The notes: generated by a model not told the origin, from the sequence alone. A DNA stretch of 64,000 nucleotides from Erythroxylum novogranatense (GCA_029891385.1 CM057232.1:68759824-68823823); one strand, 5' to 3'. Counted from the stretch's first letter, positions 36,933-49,615 are shown. Made by a program: numbers and translations.

Positions 36933-37941
36933 TCACATTCCAATCTCGTGGACATGCTTCCTGAAAGGTATAGTAGGAAGTGCCTTTGTGAAAAGATCCG
37001 CAGCATTGTTGCTTGATTGAATATACTGGATGTTGATTTCTTTGCTCTTGTCGAGATCTTGGGTGAATTGGAAAAATTTCGGAGGGATATATTTGGTTTT
37101 ATCACTTTTGATATAACCCTCATTGTCTTCAAATATGATTGTTGGTTCTTTGTTGGTCGATAAGCCACAAGTTGTTAAAATGTGGTGCGTCATTGACCTT
37201 AACCATACACATTCTCGACTTGCTTCATGAAGTGCAATGATTTCAGCATGATTTGAAGAAGTAGCAACAAGTGTTTGTTTCTGTGAACGCCAAGAAATTC
37301 CAGTGCCTCCATACGTAAATACATAACCAGTTTGGGATCTGGCTTTATGCGGATCTGATAAGTAACCTGCATCTGCATAACCAACCAAAACTTGTTTTGC
37401 ATTTTTAGTGTAAAATAATCCCAAATCAATTGTACCTCGAAGATAGAGGAATAGATGTTTAATTTCATTCCAAGCCTTTTAAATAGAGATGAACTAAATC
37501 TTGCTAGTAGATTAACAGCAAAAGCTATATCAGGTCTAGTGCAATTAGCAAGATACATGAGAGCTCCTATCGCACTTAGATATGGCGTTTCAGAATTAAG
37601 AACTTCTTCGTTTTCTTCGCAAGGGCGAAATGGATCCTTCTCAACATTAAGCGATCTACCAACCATTGGTGTACTTAATGGAGTTGCTTTATCCATATTA
37701 AAACACCTCAATACCTTTTACAGATATGTCGATTGATGCATGAAAGATTCCGCTTGGTCTATGTTCAATTTGCGACCAAGACAATATTTAGTTTTTCCAA
37801 GATCCTTCATTTCAAATTCCTTCTTTAAGTACACCACTGTTTCTTGGATTTCTTTAGCAGTACCAATGATATTCAAATCGTCAACATAGACAGCGATAAT
37901 CACATATCCGGATGTTGTTTTCTTTATAAAAACGCAAGGGC
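36933..37941 (-). pseudogene. Copia reverse transcriptase C-terminus and RNase H
   Basis: Continues the pol gene after the solo LTR. It starts CPCVFIKKTTSGYVIIAVYVDDLNI, in which the catalytic YVDD is intact, then EFEMKDLGKTKYCLG. The RNase H-like domain follows with GYADAGYLSDPHKARSQTGY, ATSSNHAEIIALHEASREC, YIKSDKTKYIPPKFF and NNAADLFTKALP. At least two frameshifts separate these blocks (near 37712 and 37425). Confidence 0.88.
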
Positions 37942-37946
37942 AAATA

Positions 37947-40059
37947 TGTTGGGCCCGGGCCCCGCACGTCCGAATCCCCGAGGGAGGGCCCCTCGGGTCG
38001 CCCCGGCGTCGGACGCTCCATATACCGTCGGACCCGATCCCAACATCCATACAAAGACATATTCGAATCACACATACATAAACATATACTCATACATACC
38101 ATCACATGCATTCTCAACATGCATTTCCATATCTCAAATTCATAAAACATATGTCATTCTCATTCGAAGAAATGCAACAGTATTCTCAAATGCAGCGTAA
38201 TACAAAGTAAAATGAAATTTCAAAATACAAAAGATGCTCCATGATAAAATGCTCTGAGGGCCAATCCAAATTACTAACTTAAGGCAAAGCTCCTAATTAG
38301 TGGAAGTTTCGATGCCTCGCCAAGTCAACTATCGCCTCGATCCGCACTTTGAGGAGGGAGAGTAATGGGGTGAGTATAAGCTCGATGGCATATACGCTTA
38401 TAGCCATTAGCAACGAGCCACACAATCAAGCAATATATATATATATATAATATACATATCACTAGCAAATCATAATTCATCAATTCAATTCACATTCAAT
38501 CAAGATATGTCAAGCAATTTCTATTTCTTATCGCATCAATCATTATGCAACAAATCTATCAAATCCATCATATCTTATGCTCATCAAATCAATCGTATGC
38601 ACAAACAACTGCTCGAGAGTTCAGAATCCATCCGGATAACCCAAGGTAAATCCGTAATCCATCCGAGTCCGATTTTCAAGGATCTCGTTGCAAGCGGCAG
38701 CCGGAGAAGGCTTTCAAAATGTCAACGTGCGTGACTCCATCCGTAACTCTCTTGCCCAAACAAAGCACATAATCCATTCGATTCATGCTCAAAGCATATC
38801 ATAATTTCCATTCTTTCCATTCTTTCCATTGCCGTAAAGGCCCATTAATCCATGCATAAATTATGATCAAAGCATATTTAGCATCTCTCATGCAATTCAA
38901 TACAAATAATGTCATATAACGCAAGCAAGCACACATCATGCAATTGCCCATACACACAATAACGATAAACATATTACCCACCTAGTATCGCTGAGTATCA
39001 GACTCAATGTTGTCCTTCCTCTCGCGATTAGGTCAAATCAGCTTGGTTCCCTATAATAAACCAAGTTTCCACACAATTAATATCTATAGCAATTATTTAA
39101 TAAAGCTCGAAAAGCAAAAAAAGTAAAGCGTTAAAAGTCTCCATCCGATTCCCATCTAAATTCCCGAACTTTCCGAAACAATTCTCGAATTTCCCTTCTT
39201 CATACAACTTGTAGTCCTTAATTTCTAGCTCACAACGAATCCAAGATCACCTCATTCGGATATCTACACCAAAAGATATCCCTAACAATATAAACATCTC
39301 AATTTCGGAAACAAGGGCTTCGCGAACGAAGGAACGCCGTCATGACGAAGGTAGGCTCGCCATGAACTAAATGTCGCCGCGTCGCGACGTCTCCCTTCGC
39401 ACGTCGCGACGTCTACAGCATTTCACACGCCGCGATGAATAATCGTAAAATTATTTACACGTCGCGACGTGGCTCCCTTCTTCGTTCGCCGCGGCGTGTT
39501 CATACGCACGTCGCGACGTCTGGGTCGAGGAACACGACTCCGAACCCAGATTTCTGCAGATTTCAACTGCTAATCTGTTCCAAACTCAAATGCAACACAC
39601 CTAAGACATAGATCCATACTTCTACTCCATTTCTAACTCATTCTAAGCTTCAGATTCATCCTAAAATCATCAATCTAAGGATTTTCCCCAATTTTTCACT
39701 CAAAACCCTAAACCGTCGATTCTCCTCTCAATCCCAACTATCTCAACGTTTAATCCAAACGAAAACATGATAGGAAGGTCGTAAACTTACTGATTGAAGC
39801 TTTAAAATTGTCAAAACCACTGAAATCGCAAACTCTTTCTTCTTCTCTTCTTCCTCCTCACCGACGGCGTTCTTCTCCCTCTTTCTCTTCTCTATTTCTT
39901 TTCTATTCTTTCTATTCTTATTCTCTTCTTAAACCCTAAAGGGCTTGGGCCCTTCCTAAAAAGCCAAGGCCCAACACAATTTAATCAAACTAAGGCAAAA
40001 TCACAATTATCACAATTCATGCTTAATAATATCATAAGAAAAAAATTCGGGGTCTAACA
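37947..40059 (-). mobile_element. Solo LTR of a Ty3/gypsy-type element
   Basis: 2113 bp beginning TGTTGGGCCCGGGCCC and ending GGGGTCTAACA on the + strand, flanked by the duplication AAATA (37942-37946, 40060-40064). There is one LTR and no coding sequence, the product expected from recombination between two LTRs. Orientation is inferred from the purine-rich GAAGAG leader-like tract near 39835-39930 on the - strand. It shares sequence blocks with the LTR at 15872-17961. It carries four ACGTCGCGACGT-type palindromes at 39379-39519 and a GC-rich end at 37947-38045, unlike its AT-rich surroundings. Confidence 0.85.
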
Positions 40060-40064
40060 AAATA

Positions 40065-42547
40065 GGACTATTTACATATCCTTTCTTTAATAGATACTCG
40101 CTTAGACGATTGTACCACATGCGTCCAGATTGCTTTAGTCCATATAAGGATCTTTGCAATTTGATCGAATACATTTCCTTTGGTTGTGATTTTAATGCTG
40201 CAGGCATTTTGAATCCTTCAGGGATTTTCATGTAAATATCACTATCAAGTGATCCGTATAGGTAAGCTGTAACAACATCCATAAGACGCATTTCCAGTTT
40301 CTGAAGAACTGTTAAGCTGATTAAATATCTAAACATAATTTTATCCATAACAGGAGAGTATGTTTGTTCATAGTTAATTCCGGGTCTTTGAGAAAAACCT
40401 TGTGCAACAAGTCGAGCTTTGTATCTCACAATCTCATTTTTCTCATTTCGTTTTCGAACAAAAACCCATTTGTAACCTACAGGCTTTACACTTTGGGGTG
40501 TAAGGACAATAGGTCCAAACACATTACGCTTGTTAAGAGAATTTAATTCAGCTTCAATAACATCTTTCCATTGAACCCAATCATGTCTATTTTGACATTC
40601 AATGATAGATCTTGGTTCGGGATCTTCATTTTCATTGAGAATATCACATGCTATAGCATAAGAAAATATTTCATCAATCTCTTTCATATCATTCCGGTTC
40701 CATAATTCTTTTGTGTGAATATAATTAATTGCGATTTCTTGATTAATGTCAGTTTGTGTCTCTTCTGGGACACTATCCTCATCTTGTGTTTCTAGAGGAA
40801 CACTTTTATCTATCTTGGGGTCATTAATCACATTTGCTCCTTTTCTTTTTCGAGGATTTTTATCTTTAGAACCGATTGGTCTACCACGCTTCATGCGTGT
40901 CGAGATTCATGAGTGACCATGTTCTCGAGTGTCCTTTTGGGATTTCAATCCGGCGAGGAGCATTTACAAATGGTATAAATGATTTAGTCACTCTTTTGTA
41001 TCTGTGAAAGCATCCGTAATTGATTTGCAATTCTTTGCAAATGCACAATTCTTGCATTTCTGTTTCGCATTGTTTTGTGCGTTGATCAAGATACAATAAT
41101 GATGGTTCGCATCATGTAATTTCTTTCATCGGTTGTTTATTATCTCTCCCTAATGTCGGGAAAGTATTTTCATCAAAATGACAATCAGCAAAATGTGCTG
41201 TAAACATATCACCCGTTTGAGGTTCAAGATATCTAATAATAGATTTACTTTCATAGCCGACATATATCCCCAATCTTCTTTGAGGTCTCATTTTACTACG
41301 TTGTGGTGGTGCAATAGGCACATATACTGCACAACCAAAAATTCTCAAATGGGAGATATTTGGCTCTTGACCAAATGCAAGTTGTAGTGGGAGTATGTAT
41401 GATATGCACTTGGTGGGATGCTAATTAATGCCTCAAGATGTAAAATTGCATGACCCCATACGGAAATTGGAAGCTTTGTTCTCATCATCAATGGTCTAGC
41501 AATAAGTCAAGGCGTTTAATTAAAGATTCAGCTAAACCATTTTGAGTATGCACATGAGCAACAGGATGCTCGACCTAATCCCATTGACATACAATAGTCA
41601 TTGAAAGTTTGGGATGTGAATTCACCAAAGATTATCGAGTCGACTTTCTTTATTGTATAGTCGAGAAATTGTGCTCGTAATTTAATAATTTGTGCAAGAA
41701 ATCTTGGAAATGCCATATTACGAGTTTATAGTAGACAAGCGTGAGACCATCTGCTGGAGGCATCTATCAATTCCATAAAATATCGAAATGGTCCATATGG
41801 TGGATGAATTGGTCCACATATATCACCTTGAATACGTTCAAGAAAAACAGGTGATTCTAATTTTATTTTAGCTGGTGATGGCCTTATGATCAGTTTTCTA
41901 AGAGAACAAGATGTACATGGACTCTTATTTATTTGAGTAATCATTTTATTACCCAATGGATGTCCATGTGTATTCTCAATTATTTTTCGCATAATTGTTG
42001 ATCCTGGGTGACCCAGACGATCATGCCAAATAGATATCATTGAAGGATCAATGTGTTTTGCTTTCACTACCATATTAGATTCCATCACATATATATATAT
42101 ATATATAATGCAATCCAGTAGGGAGCATTGGTAGTTTTTCCAATATGTTTATCTTTCTTGATTTACAGGTTGTAAGATACATATATTTCATATTTCTCTC
42201 GATTCTTGGTGAGTATCATATTGATGAGAATATATATCATTAAAACTCAACAAATTTCTTTTAGACTTTGGCGCAAATAAGACATCATGTATTGTGAACT
42301 TTGTGCCATTTGGTAATGTGAAATTTGCCTTGCCAATTCCTTCAATCAAGTCTGTAGGACCTGATATTGTGTTCACAATTGTTTTTGTTGGTTTTAATTC
42401 TGAAAAGAACCTCTTATCTTTCAGGATAGTGTGCGTTGTGCCACTATCTGGTATGCATAAATTATCATTATTTTCCGCTCCTCTTACAGAACGATCCATA
42501 TCAAAACTTCGCATAAAAATAAATAATCTAATGAGAAAATTGTGCAA
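40065..42547 (-). pseudogene. Copia protease, integrase and reverse transcriptase N-terminal part
   Basis: On the - strand: protease CIPDSGTTHTILKDKRFFSE at about 42470; the pre-integrase zinc region HDRLGHPGSTIMRKI with CTSCSL at about 42030-41900; the start of the integrase core QGDICGPIHPP. The integrase C-terminal region lies near 41348-41112 (RIFGCAVYVP). Reverse transcriptase runs 40894-40065 with RYKARLVAQGFSQRPGINY and MDVVTAYLYGSLDSDIYMKI. The gene is cut at KKGYVNSPI by the solo LTR. Frameshifts lie near 41720, 41350 and 41000. Confidence 0.88.
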
Positions 42548-42678
42548 GAATAAAGAGAAAAAGATGTTATGTTAACTTAAAAACAATACTGTAATTGAAA
42601 CTAGTAACATAACAAGCAATTGAAACTGAGTGACATAATAAGCATAATAATACTTAACACAAACATAAGTACGTTATT

Positions 42679-43772
42679 TTAATTTCCATTACTACTGCCA
42701 CCAACAATGCCCTGATCCACAAAATCATCAGTAAAATCCGAAGCATTCAGATATGTAGAGTCATCTGAAGGATTATGACTCTCAATGAAATCAAAATCAA
42801 AAGTACCAAGGTCAGTTGAATCACCTAAAGGGTGTTGTTCAAGAAAATTCGCCTTTTCTTTCCCTTTAAGGATGCTTTGTATAATCGACATAGATGTTCA
42901 GGAACTTGACAAACTTTAGCCCAATGTCCTTTTGTACCACATCTAAGGCAAGAATCTCCTGAAGTCCGATAAGAACTTCCATGAACATCATTAATATGGT
43001 GCTTGTTATTGTGGTGGCTCGTATTTTTTTGAAGAGAGTTATATGGATAACTTCCTCGGCCACGTCCACGACCACGGCCACGAATGTAGTTACGACCATG
43101 GCCACGACCATGGCCACGACCGCGACCACGACTAGGCCCATGATGATTTTTTCTTTCATTTCGAATTGCAATATTTGCTTCTGGAAATGCTGTCGCGCCA
43201 GTAGGGCGGGATTGATGATTTTTCATCAACAGTTCATTATTCTTCTCGGTTACAAGAAGGCATGAAATCAGGTCAGAGTATTTTTTAAATCCGCGCACTC
43301 GATATTGTTGTTGCAAGATTACATTCGATGCGTGGAAGGTGGAGTATGTTTTTTCTAACATATCTTCCTCAGTGATTGTTTGCCCACAAAATTTTAGTTG
43401 TGAGACAATTCTAAACATAGCTGAGTTATACTCATTGACCTTTTTAAAATATTGGAAGCGTAAAGCGCTCCATTCATCACGAGAAGCCGGAAGTAAAACT
43501 TCCTTTTGATGATCATATCTTTCTTGTAAATTTTTTCACAAATGACTTGGATCTTTAATTGTGAGGTATTCTTTTTTTAATCCCTCATCAAGATGACGAC
43601 GAATGAAGATCACCTCTTTGGCTTTATTTTGTTTTGATGTTGTATTATTTTCTTTAATGGTATCTAAAAGATCCATTGATTCAAGATGCATTTCAACATC
43701 AATCATCCACGGCATATAATTATGGCCCGTAACATCAAGAGCAGCGAACTCAATTTTGGTAAGATTGGACAT
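42679..43772 (-). pseudogene. Copia gag
   Basis: ATG at 43772 (MSNLTKIEFAALDVTGHNYM). The frame continues with LESMDLLDTI. A TGA at about 43536 sits where a Trp is expected before KNLQERYDHQK. The second part (43418-42825) has an Arg/Gly-rich tract at about 43130-43050 and the zinc knuckle CLRCGTKGHWAKVC. A frameshift near 42870 moves the end into the frame closing at 42679 with an acidic, Asp/Ser-rich tail. The knuckle binds element RNA in the virus-like particle (family knowledge). Confidence 0.88.
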
Positions 43773-44509
43773 GTTGGCAACTATTTAGAGAGAAATAATT
43801 AATACATGTATTCAAATCGATATTACATTAAATAAATTACATGCCATGCCCAAATGCTATGCCAAGAAGCAACATAGGGATCATAATACATGGTATTACT
43901 AAGAGAAAAAACATGCGATCTGAATTATTTAGCTTTACACTGAGAATGAAACAAATATATATAATGATAATAATTATACAAAAAAATGATATAGCGGACA
44001 ACATTTGAAATTGTAAGAATTTTGAGGTAAGAAAAAGTGTGTAGGGATGAAGTAAATTATGTAGGAGTGGTATCTATTTATAGAAAAAAAATTTGTTACC
44101 GTTAACTAGCCGTTATAATTTTACCGTTATATATATATATATATTACCGTTATATATATAGCCGTTATAAATTTTATATTATTTTATTTTATTTTAAACA
44201 ACAATGATGTATACCATACAATAAATTACGTATTTAGAGGTGGTAATAACTTTTCATTATTTAAAGAAAGTAAAATAGTGAGTCGTCTATAATATGTTTT
44301 AATCATATCATAAGTAGAATTAATGTAGATAAAAGGAAGAACTTTATTTTAACAACATCGTAAGTAGGATAAATAAACGGAAGAACTTACGTTTGTTTGA
44401 TGTACGTAAACCAAAGAACGTTTGTACGATGTAGGTAGACGGAAGAACCTTACGATTGCTTGATGTTGATAAGCCGAATTTTAGAAATGAGAGCTTCGTG
44501 CTGATAACG

Positions 44510-44886
44510 TGTTATAAAACCGAAACTAAAATATAAGAATATTTGGGAGAGGAGAATTCTTCTTATGAAAAAATGGTGTATCTTACATCAAGTTAACCCT
44601 TTTATTTATAGTACATTTTAACCACCTAATACACATGTGACCACCTACTCCATATATGTTATTGTGTTAGGTAAAACCTAACTAATAACCATCTACCTCA
44701 TTCTTGTGTTAGATAAAACCTAACCAATAACCATCTACCTCATTCTTGTGTTAGGTAAAACCTAACCAATAACCACCTACTTCATTCTTGTGTTAGGTAA
44801 AACCAAACCAATCCATATGTATACTAACTATTAAATGGTGCATCTACAATTAGTGGTACACCATATTATTTCTATCTTTTATAACA
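44510..44886 (-). repeat. 5' LTR of the minus-strand copia element and primer site
   Basis: 377 bp, nearly identical to 36373-36748, with the same four 42-bp units. Directly beside it (44494-44509) the - strand reads CGTTATCAGCACGAAG, a primer-site sequence typical of several plant copia families. Confidence 0.92.
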
Positions 44887-44891
44887 CATTT

Positions 44892-46295
44892 AACTTAATT
44901 CTACCATTATTTATTCTAACATTTTATATTAGTATATAATTCTAATGTATAAATAAATATTGGGTAATTTTAAATTAGTAATTAAATTATAAATATTTAA
45001 ATTTTGAAATGTATATTTTAGTTAAAGGTTAAATTTTGTTATATTAAAAATATATAAGTTAGAATATTATAAATGAATAAGTAAAATTAGTTAGCAAAAA
45101 TTTGGTATGAAAATTTTAAAATTATGAAAATGTATATTGTAATATATTTGTTATAAATGTATAAAAATATATAAATAAATTAATGAATATTAATTTAAAT
45201 ATTATTAGTTGATTAAATGTTTTATTAAATATAATTAAAATCTTCATTTTCTTATTAATTAAGTATGATATAATTTAATTATGATTTATTTGTTAATTTA
45301 GTTTATTATTGTGATATATTAACTAATTATTTTTATTAATTGACTGTTAATTATGCCCTTAGAAAAATTTTAATGACTATTTTATTAAGTATTGAATGTT
45401 AATATTAAATTTATATGATATTTATAACTGCATTATTAATTGTTCATTGTTATTAATTTTTATATGCTAATATTAAATTTAAATCTTAGTCATAACATGT
45501 TAATTATTATTAATTTTATATATTAATATCTTAATATATATACCTATTCACAGTTGTGACAAATTATTATATTATTAGCTACTATATATTAATATTAAGT
45601 ATATATATTATTGACAACCGTGCATTATTAATCGCTTATTATTATTAAGTATTATATAATAATATTAAGTTTATATCACATGCGTGATTTTCATGGTTGT
45701 GAGTTGTTGGCTAACAACCATGCATATTATTTAGTTTTTGCTTTTGTTAATTAATAAATAAAAATTTGTGAATATTAATTAACAGACATGAATATATATA
45801 TATATATATATACACACGCGCGCGCATTGTCACGGCTATGTCACGTGAAAAAGAAAAAAATTGGACATTAAATTTGAAACGGGCGTGACATGTTAAGTCA
45901 GACATGTGAAGAAGAAGAAAAAAGACATTGAAAAAAGGTGTTACGGGTGTGACTTAGACATGTTAAGTGACAACCGTAAAGAAGAAAAAAGACATCGAAG
46001 AAAAGTGTCATAAGTGTGACTTAACAAGTCGCACCCATGACATGCGTTAAAAAAATCCCAACATATATGGTACGTGAGAATCAAAAAGCAGTAAATTGAA
46101 AAGAGAAAAGAGAAAAGAGAAAAGAGAGAAAGGAAACCTGTAGGAAGTTTTTCTGTGAAAGAATTACAAGTGAATAGACTTTGGTATATATATAAACACA
46201 GAAGAACTACATATGTGTTCAATATATAATAATAATTATTAAATTATTAATTTTTAATCATCATTAGTGGTATTTAAATTTATTAATTAATACGG
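44892..46295. repeat. AT-rich diverged repeat tract, part 3
   Basis: Continuation of the tract after the copia insertion. Units of roughly 100 bp with TATTAATATTAAGT followed by (A/G)TTGTGAC-type words recur at about 45460, 45550, 45640 and 45700. From 45825 to 46040 the text is a series of GTGAC/GTCAC words separated by AAGAAGAAAAAAGACAT. A (GAGAAAA)n run lies at 46099-46133 and (TA)n at 45793-45811. No gene. Confidence 0.55.
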
Positions 46296-47429
46296 AGTAT
46301 TTAGAATGCAACTTTTCGAAAAATCAGATGGTACATAAGGTGGTGGTAGCAATTGATATCGATATCACACCACAGAGGATGAGTTTTAAATATCTCGAGT
46401 CTGTCATTCAGAGTGATGGTAATATCGAAGTCGATATAGTACATCGTATTAGACCAGGATGGGCCAAATAGAGAAACGCATCAGGGGTTTTATGTGACAG
46501 AAAGATTCATTTAAAATTCAAGGGGATGTTTTATAAAACGGTAATCCGTCTAACCATGTTATATGGGATAGAGTGTTGGCCTGCCAAACGTAGGCATATA
46601 AGACAATTGTTGGTAGCAGAAATGCGTATGCTTCGATGAATGTGTGACATTATCAGGGGAGATAAGGTCCGGAATCGGGTGATGAGAGATAAACTACAAA
46701 TAGCTAGCTTTGCCGACAAGTTGAGAGGGACTAGACTTAGGTGATATGGGCATGTGCGTAGGAGGTCCTCTGATGTTCCGGTACAAAGCTGTGAAGGAAT
46801 AACACTTAGTGAATATAAGAGGAGAAGAGAGAGACTTTATAAGAATTGGCGGGAAGTGATCAGGGAAGATATGTTAGAGTTGGCCCTTAATGAGGTAGTA
46901 GCTGGTAATAGAAAAGTTTGGCGGGATCGGATAAGAGTAAAAGATTAACCGTTAAAGTTAGTCAAAACAGTACAGCGGTTATTAGGAGATGATGTTTCAC
47001 AATGCGTAGATTAGCACGTAGGAAGTTATACCCAATGTCCTCTCTCCTCTTTATTAGGGTAAGTATTGGTCAAGGCTTACGGGCATTAAACTTGGTTTCA
47101 CAATACAGGTGTGGGGGGACAGTAGGATCTCATTCCATTAGAGTCTCTGAGAAAGATCTCCTTATTTATTTAGAGACAAGAAGGGATGGACTTTGTAACC
47201 TATTAGGTACTCGCAGATCTGGATTCCATTATGTATTCTCCATTACTTGTATTTTCATTTATTTTATGTTTTTTATTGTAATTTTAGGTCCATAGAATTT
47301 TTCCGTGCTAGTTTTTTACTTTTCTTTGTAACTTGTATCATTCTTATATTGTCTCATTTGCATGTGAGTCTACCGAAAATAGCCTCTCTACTATATAGGG
47401 ATAGGCTGCGTATTAGCGAACCTCCCCAG
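46296..47429 (+). mobile_element. RTE-type LINE, 3' part of the reverse-transcriptase ORF and 3' UTR
   Basis: The + strand carries, with a few stops and shifts, EYLECNFS, MSFKYLESVIQSDGNIE, VHRIRPGWAK, ASGVLCDRKIHLKFKGMFYK, TMLYGIECWPAKRRH and AEMRMLR, then YGHVRRRSSDVPVQ. The frame ends at TAA 46946-46948. This is the conserved C-terminal region of plant RTE non-LTR retrotransposons. The N-terminal endonuclease and catalytic reverse-transcriptase parts are absent (5' truncation, normal for LINEs). The 3' UTR ends GCGAACCTCCCCAG, where the hAT element entered, and resumes at 49563. Confidence 0.82.
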
Positions 47430-49562
47430 CAGGGATGGATCCAGAGGGGGGCTAGCAGGGGCTATAGCCCCTACAAAACTATTTTTGTTTTCGAATATAT
47501 ATATATATATTAAATTTATAAAATTAATTTTTAGTCTAACTATATAAAATATCCAATCATAATATTTACAATATAAGAAATCCATAAAATTATTTTTTCA
47601 TCCATAATATACAAGAGAGGCCGTTACATTTTATTTTAACAAAATTGGGTTCATGTTAAATATAGGCTTAAAGACTTTGTTTTGATCTATAACCCATCAT
47701 TAAATCTCCTTCACCAAATATAAAGTGTCCAAAAGAGATACTTTATATATTTGCAAAGAATAAGTGCCATAATTCGAGAAGATATTGGTAATGCAAAATA
47801 TTGTATTATCATTGATGAATCTCGTGATGGATCAAAAGAGAGCAAATGTCTATAGCATTGAGGTTTGTTGACAAAAAGGTTGTGTACAAGAGAAATTCTT
47901 TGATCTTGTTCATGTCTCAAATCTGGCGGCTTTAACATTGAAGGAAGAGATAACATCGGTTCTTTCTCAACATAACCTTAATATTTGTAATATTAGAGGT
48001 CAAGGATATGATGGGGCGAGTAATATGAGGGGTGAATGGAATAGATTGCAGGCCTTATTCTTGAAAGAGTGTCCATTCGCATATTACATTCATTGTTTAG
48101 CTCATTGTCTTCAATTGGCGTTAGTTGCAGCAGCTAGAGAAGTTAGTTCCGTCCATCAATTTTTCTCAAAATTGGCATTTATTGTCAATATTGTTAGCTC
48201 GTCTCCTAAAAGACATGATCAACTAATTGAAACTCATGGTGATCATATTGCATATTTAATTGCTAATGATGAGTTTGAAACAGGTAAGAGACTTAATTAA
48301 CATGGACCTCTTTTATTTATGTTATAAATTTTAATTATTTGAATGCTAATGTTGATAAACTTGAAATGTAAGGGACTCAATCAACAAGGAACTTTGAAAC
48401 GAAATGGAGATACTCGATGGGGTTCCCATTTGGCTTCTATCCAAAGCTTATTATGCATGTATGATGCTACTTGTGATGTTCTTCAAACAACTACAAAAGA
48501 AGGAAACTATGCTCAAAGAGGTGATGCAGATTCGCTTATGATTCCATTACTTCTTTTGAGTTTATTCTCATTTACATGTTATGAAGAATATCTTGGGAAT
48601 TACTCATGACCTTTGCCAAGCTTTGCAACGTAGATCTCAAGACATCTTAAATGCAATAAGTTTGGTCTCTACTACTAAAATATTAATTCAAAAGCTTAGG
48701 GAATCGGTTGGGAAACTCTTTTCAATGAAGTTAAAATGTTTTGTGAAAACATAATGTTGAAATTCTGATTTGAATGCTCCTTATTTTCTGGAAGATCTCG
48801 TCGACGAGCACATGATGTCTCAATTGAGCACCATTATCGAGTTAACTTATTCATTGCCATCATTGATACTCGATTATAAGAGTTGAATAGCAAGTTCGGT
48901 GATAGTCGATGGAATTGCTTAGTTTGAGCTCAACTTTGGATCCAAGAGAAAACTTGATTATTGAATGTTGATCATATTTATGAACGGCAAATAAGTTTTA
49001 TCCGGATGATTTCGTGAGCAAGAAAAGTTGCATTTGAGAATACAAGCACAACATTATGAGCTTGATGTCCCTCATCATTGTGAATTGAAGCAACTATCAA
49101 CAATTTCTGAGCTTTGTCAAGGATTGGTGAAAACAAGAAAGTCTTTGACTTATCCTTTGATTGATCGTTTGATTCGCTTGGTCCTAACTCTTCCTGTTTC
49201 AACTGCAACATCCGAGCGATCTTTCTCTGCTATGAAGATTATTAAAAATAGGCTCAGAAACAGGATGGAAGATGAATATCTTGCAGATTGTCTCATCACT
49301 TACACTGAAAGGAGAATAGCTGAAAAATTTGATACCGATTCAATTATAGATGAATTTGATGCTATGAAGGAGCGTCGTGCACTACTTCGACTTCAACATT
49401 AAAGTATTTTTTTAGTTTAACTTTTTATTTAGGATAAATTAATGTATAAAACATTTTAATGACTTCATTTTGTTAGGAATACTATGTTAATTATGTATGA
49501 ATGTTTACATATTTCCCCACGATCCCCTAAGCCCCCAAGACTAAAATCCGGATTCGTCATTG
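47430..49562 (+). mobile_element. hAT element encoding a TTF-type zinc-finger/hAT-dimerisation protein remnant
   Basis: The ends are similar inverted repeats: CAGGGATGGATCCAGAGG at the start, CAATGACGAATCCGGATT as the complement of the end. The flanks are CTCCCCAG and CTCCCAG, an 8-bp duplication with one base lost. The interior carries the 3' half of a ZMYM/TTF-type hAT protein gene. Insertion is inside the RTE 3' UTR. Confidence 0.8.
47800..49402 (+). pseudogene. hAT transposase-like gene (DUF4371 and hAT dimerisation), N-terminus missing
   Basis: Blocks in order: NICNIRGQGYDGASNMRGEW and AYYIHCLAHCLQLALVAAAR (47938-48300), typical of the DUF4371/RNase H-like core. NGDTRWGSHLASIQSLL follows (about 48400). 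The C-terminal dimerisation domain is VLTLPVSTATSERSFSAMK, then IIKNRLRNRMEDEYLADCL (49170-49330), ending at TAA 49400-49402. A 24-bp segment at 48283 is repeated in diverged form at 48366 around unrelated AT-rich DNA, and further shifts occur at 48600-49030. The TTF zinc finger is not seen. Confidence 0.8.
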
Positions 49563-49615
49563 CTCCCAGCACTCAACTTCATTCATGGGATTTCGAAGCT
49601 AGGTGTTGATGAGGT
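49563..49615 (+). mobile_element. RTE LINE 3' tail, displaced by the hAT element
   Basis: Continues the text interrupted at 47429 and resembles the closing phrase of plant RTE elements (GGGATT...GGTGTTGATG). The usual (TTG)n end is eroded. Confidence 0.45.

Larger units (their letters stand above)
36373..44886 (-). mobile_element. Ty1/copia LTR retrotransposon, near full length but inactivated
   Basis: The 5-bp duplication CATTT (36368-36372, 44887-44891) brackets two LTRs of about 376 bp. On the - strand the order is LTR, primer site, gag, protease, integrase, reverse transcriptase, RNase H, polypurine tract, LTR, which is the copia order. The reverse-transcriptase gene is split by a solo LTR at 37947-40059, and stops and frameshifts occur elsewhere. 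Without that insert it would be about 6.4 kb. Confidence 0.93.

Noticed and set aside
37844..38200. 118-codon + strand frame crossing the solo LTR boundary
   Set aside because: It spans the junction between antisense RT and the GC-rich LTR end, so it cannot be a natural gene.
42981..43265. Thr/Met-rich + strand frame
   Set aside because: Antisense of the Arg/Gly-rich tract of the copia gag.
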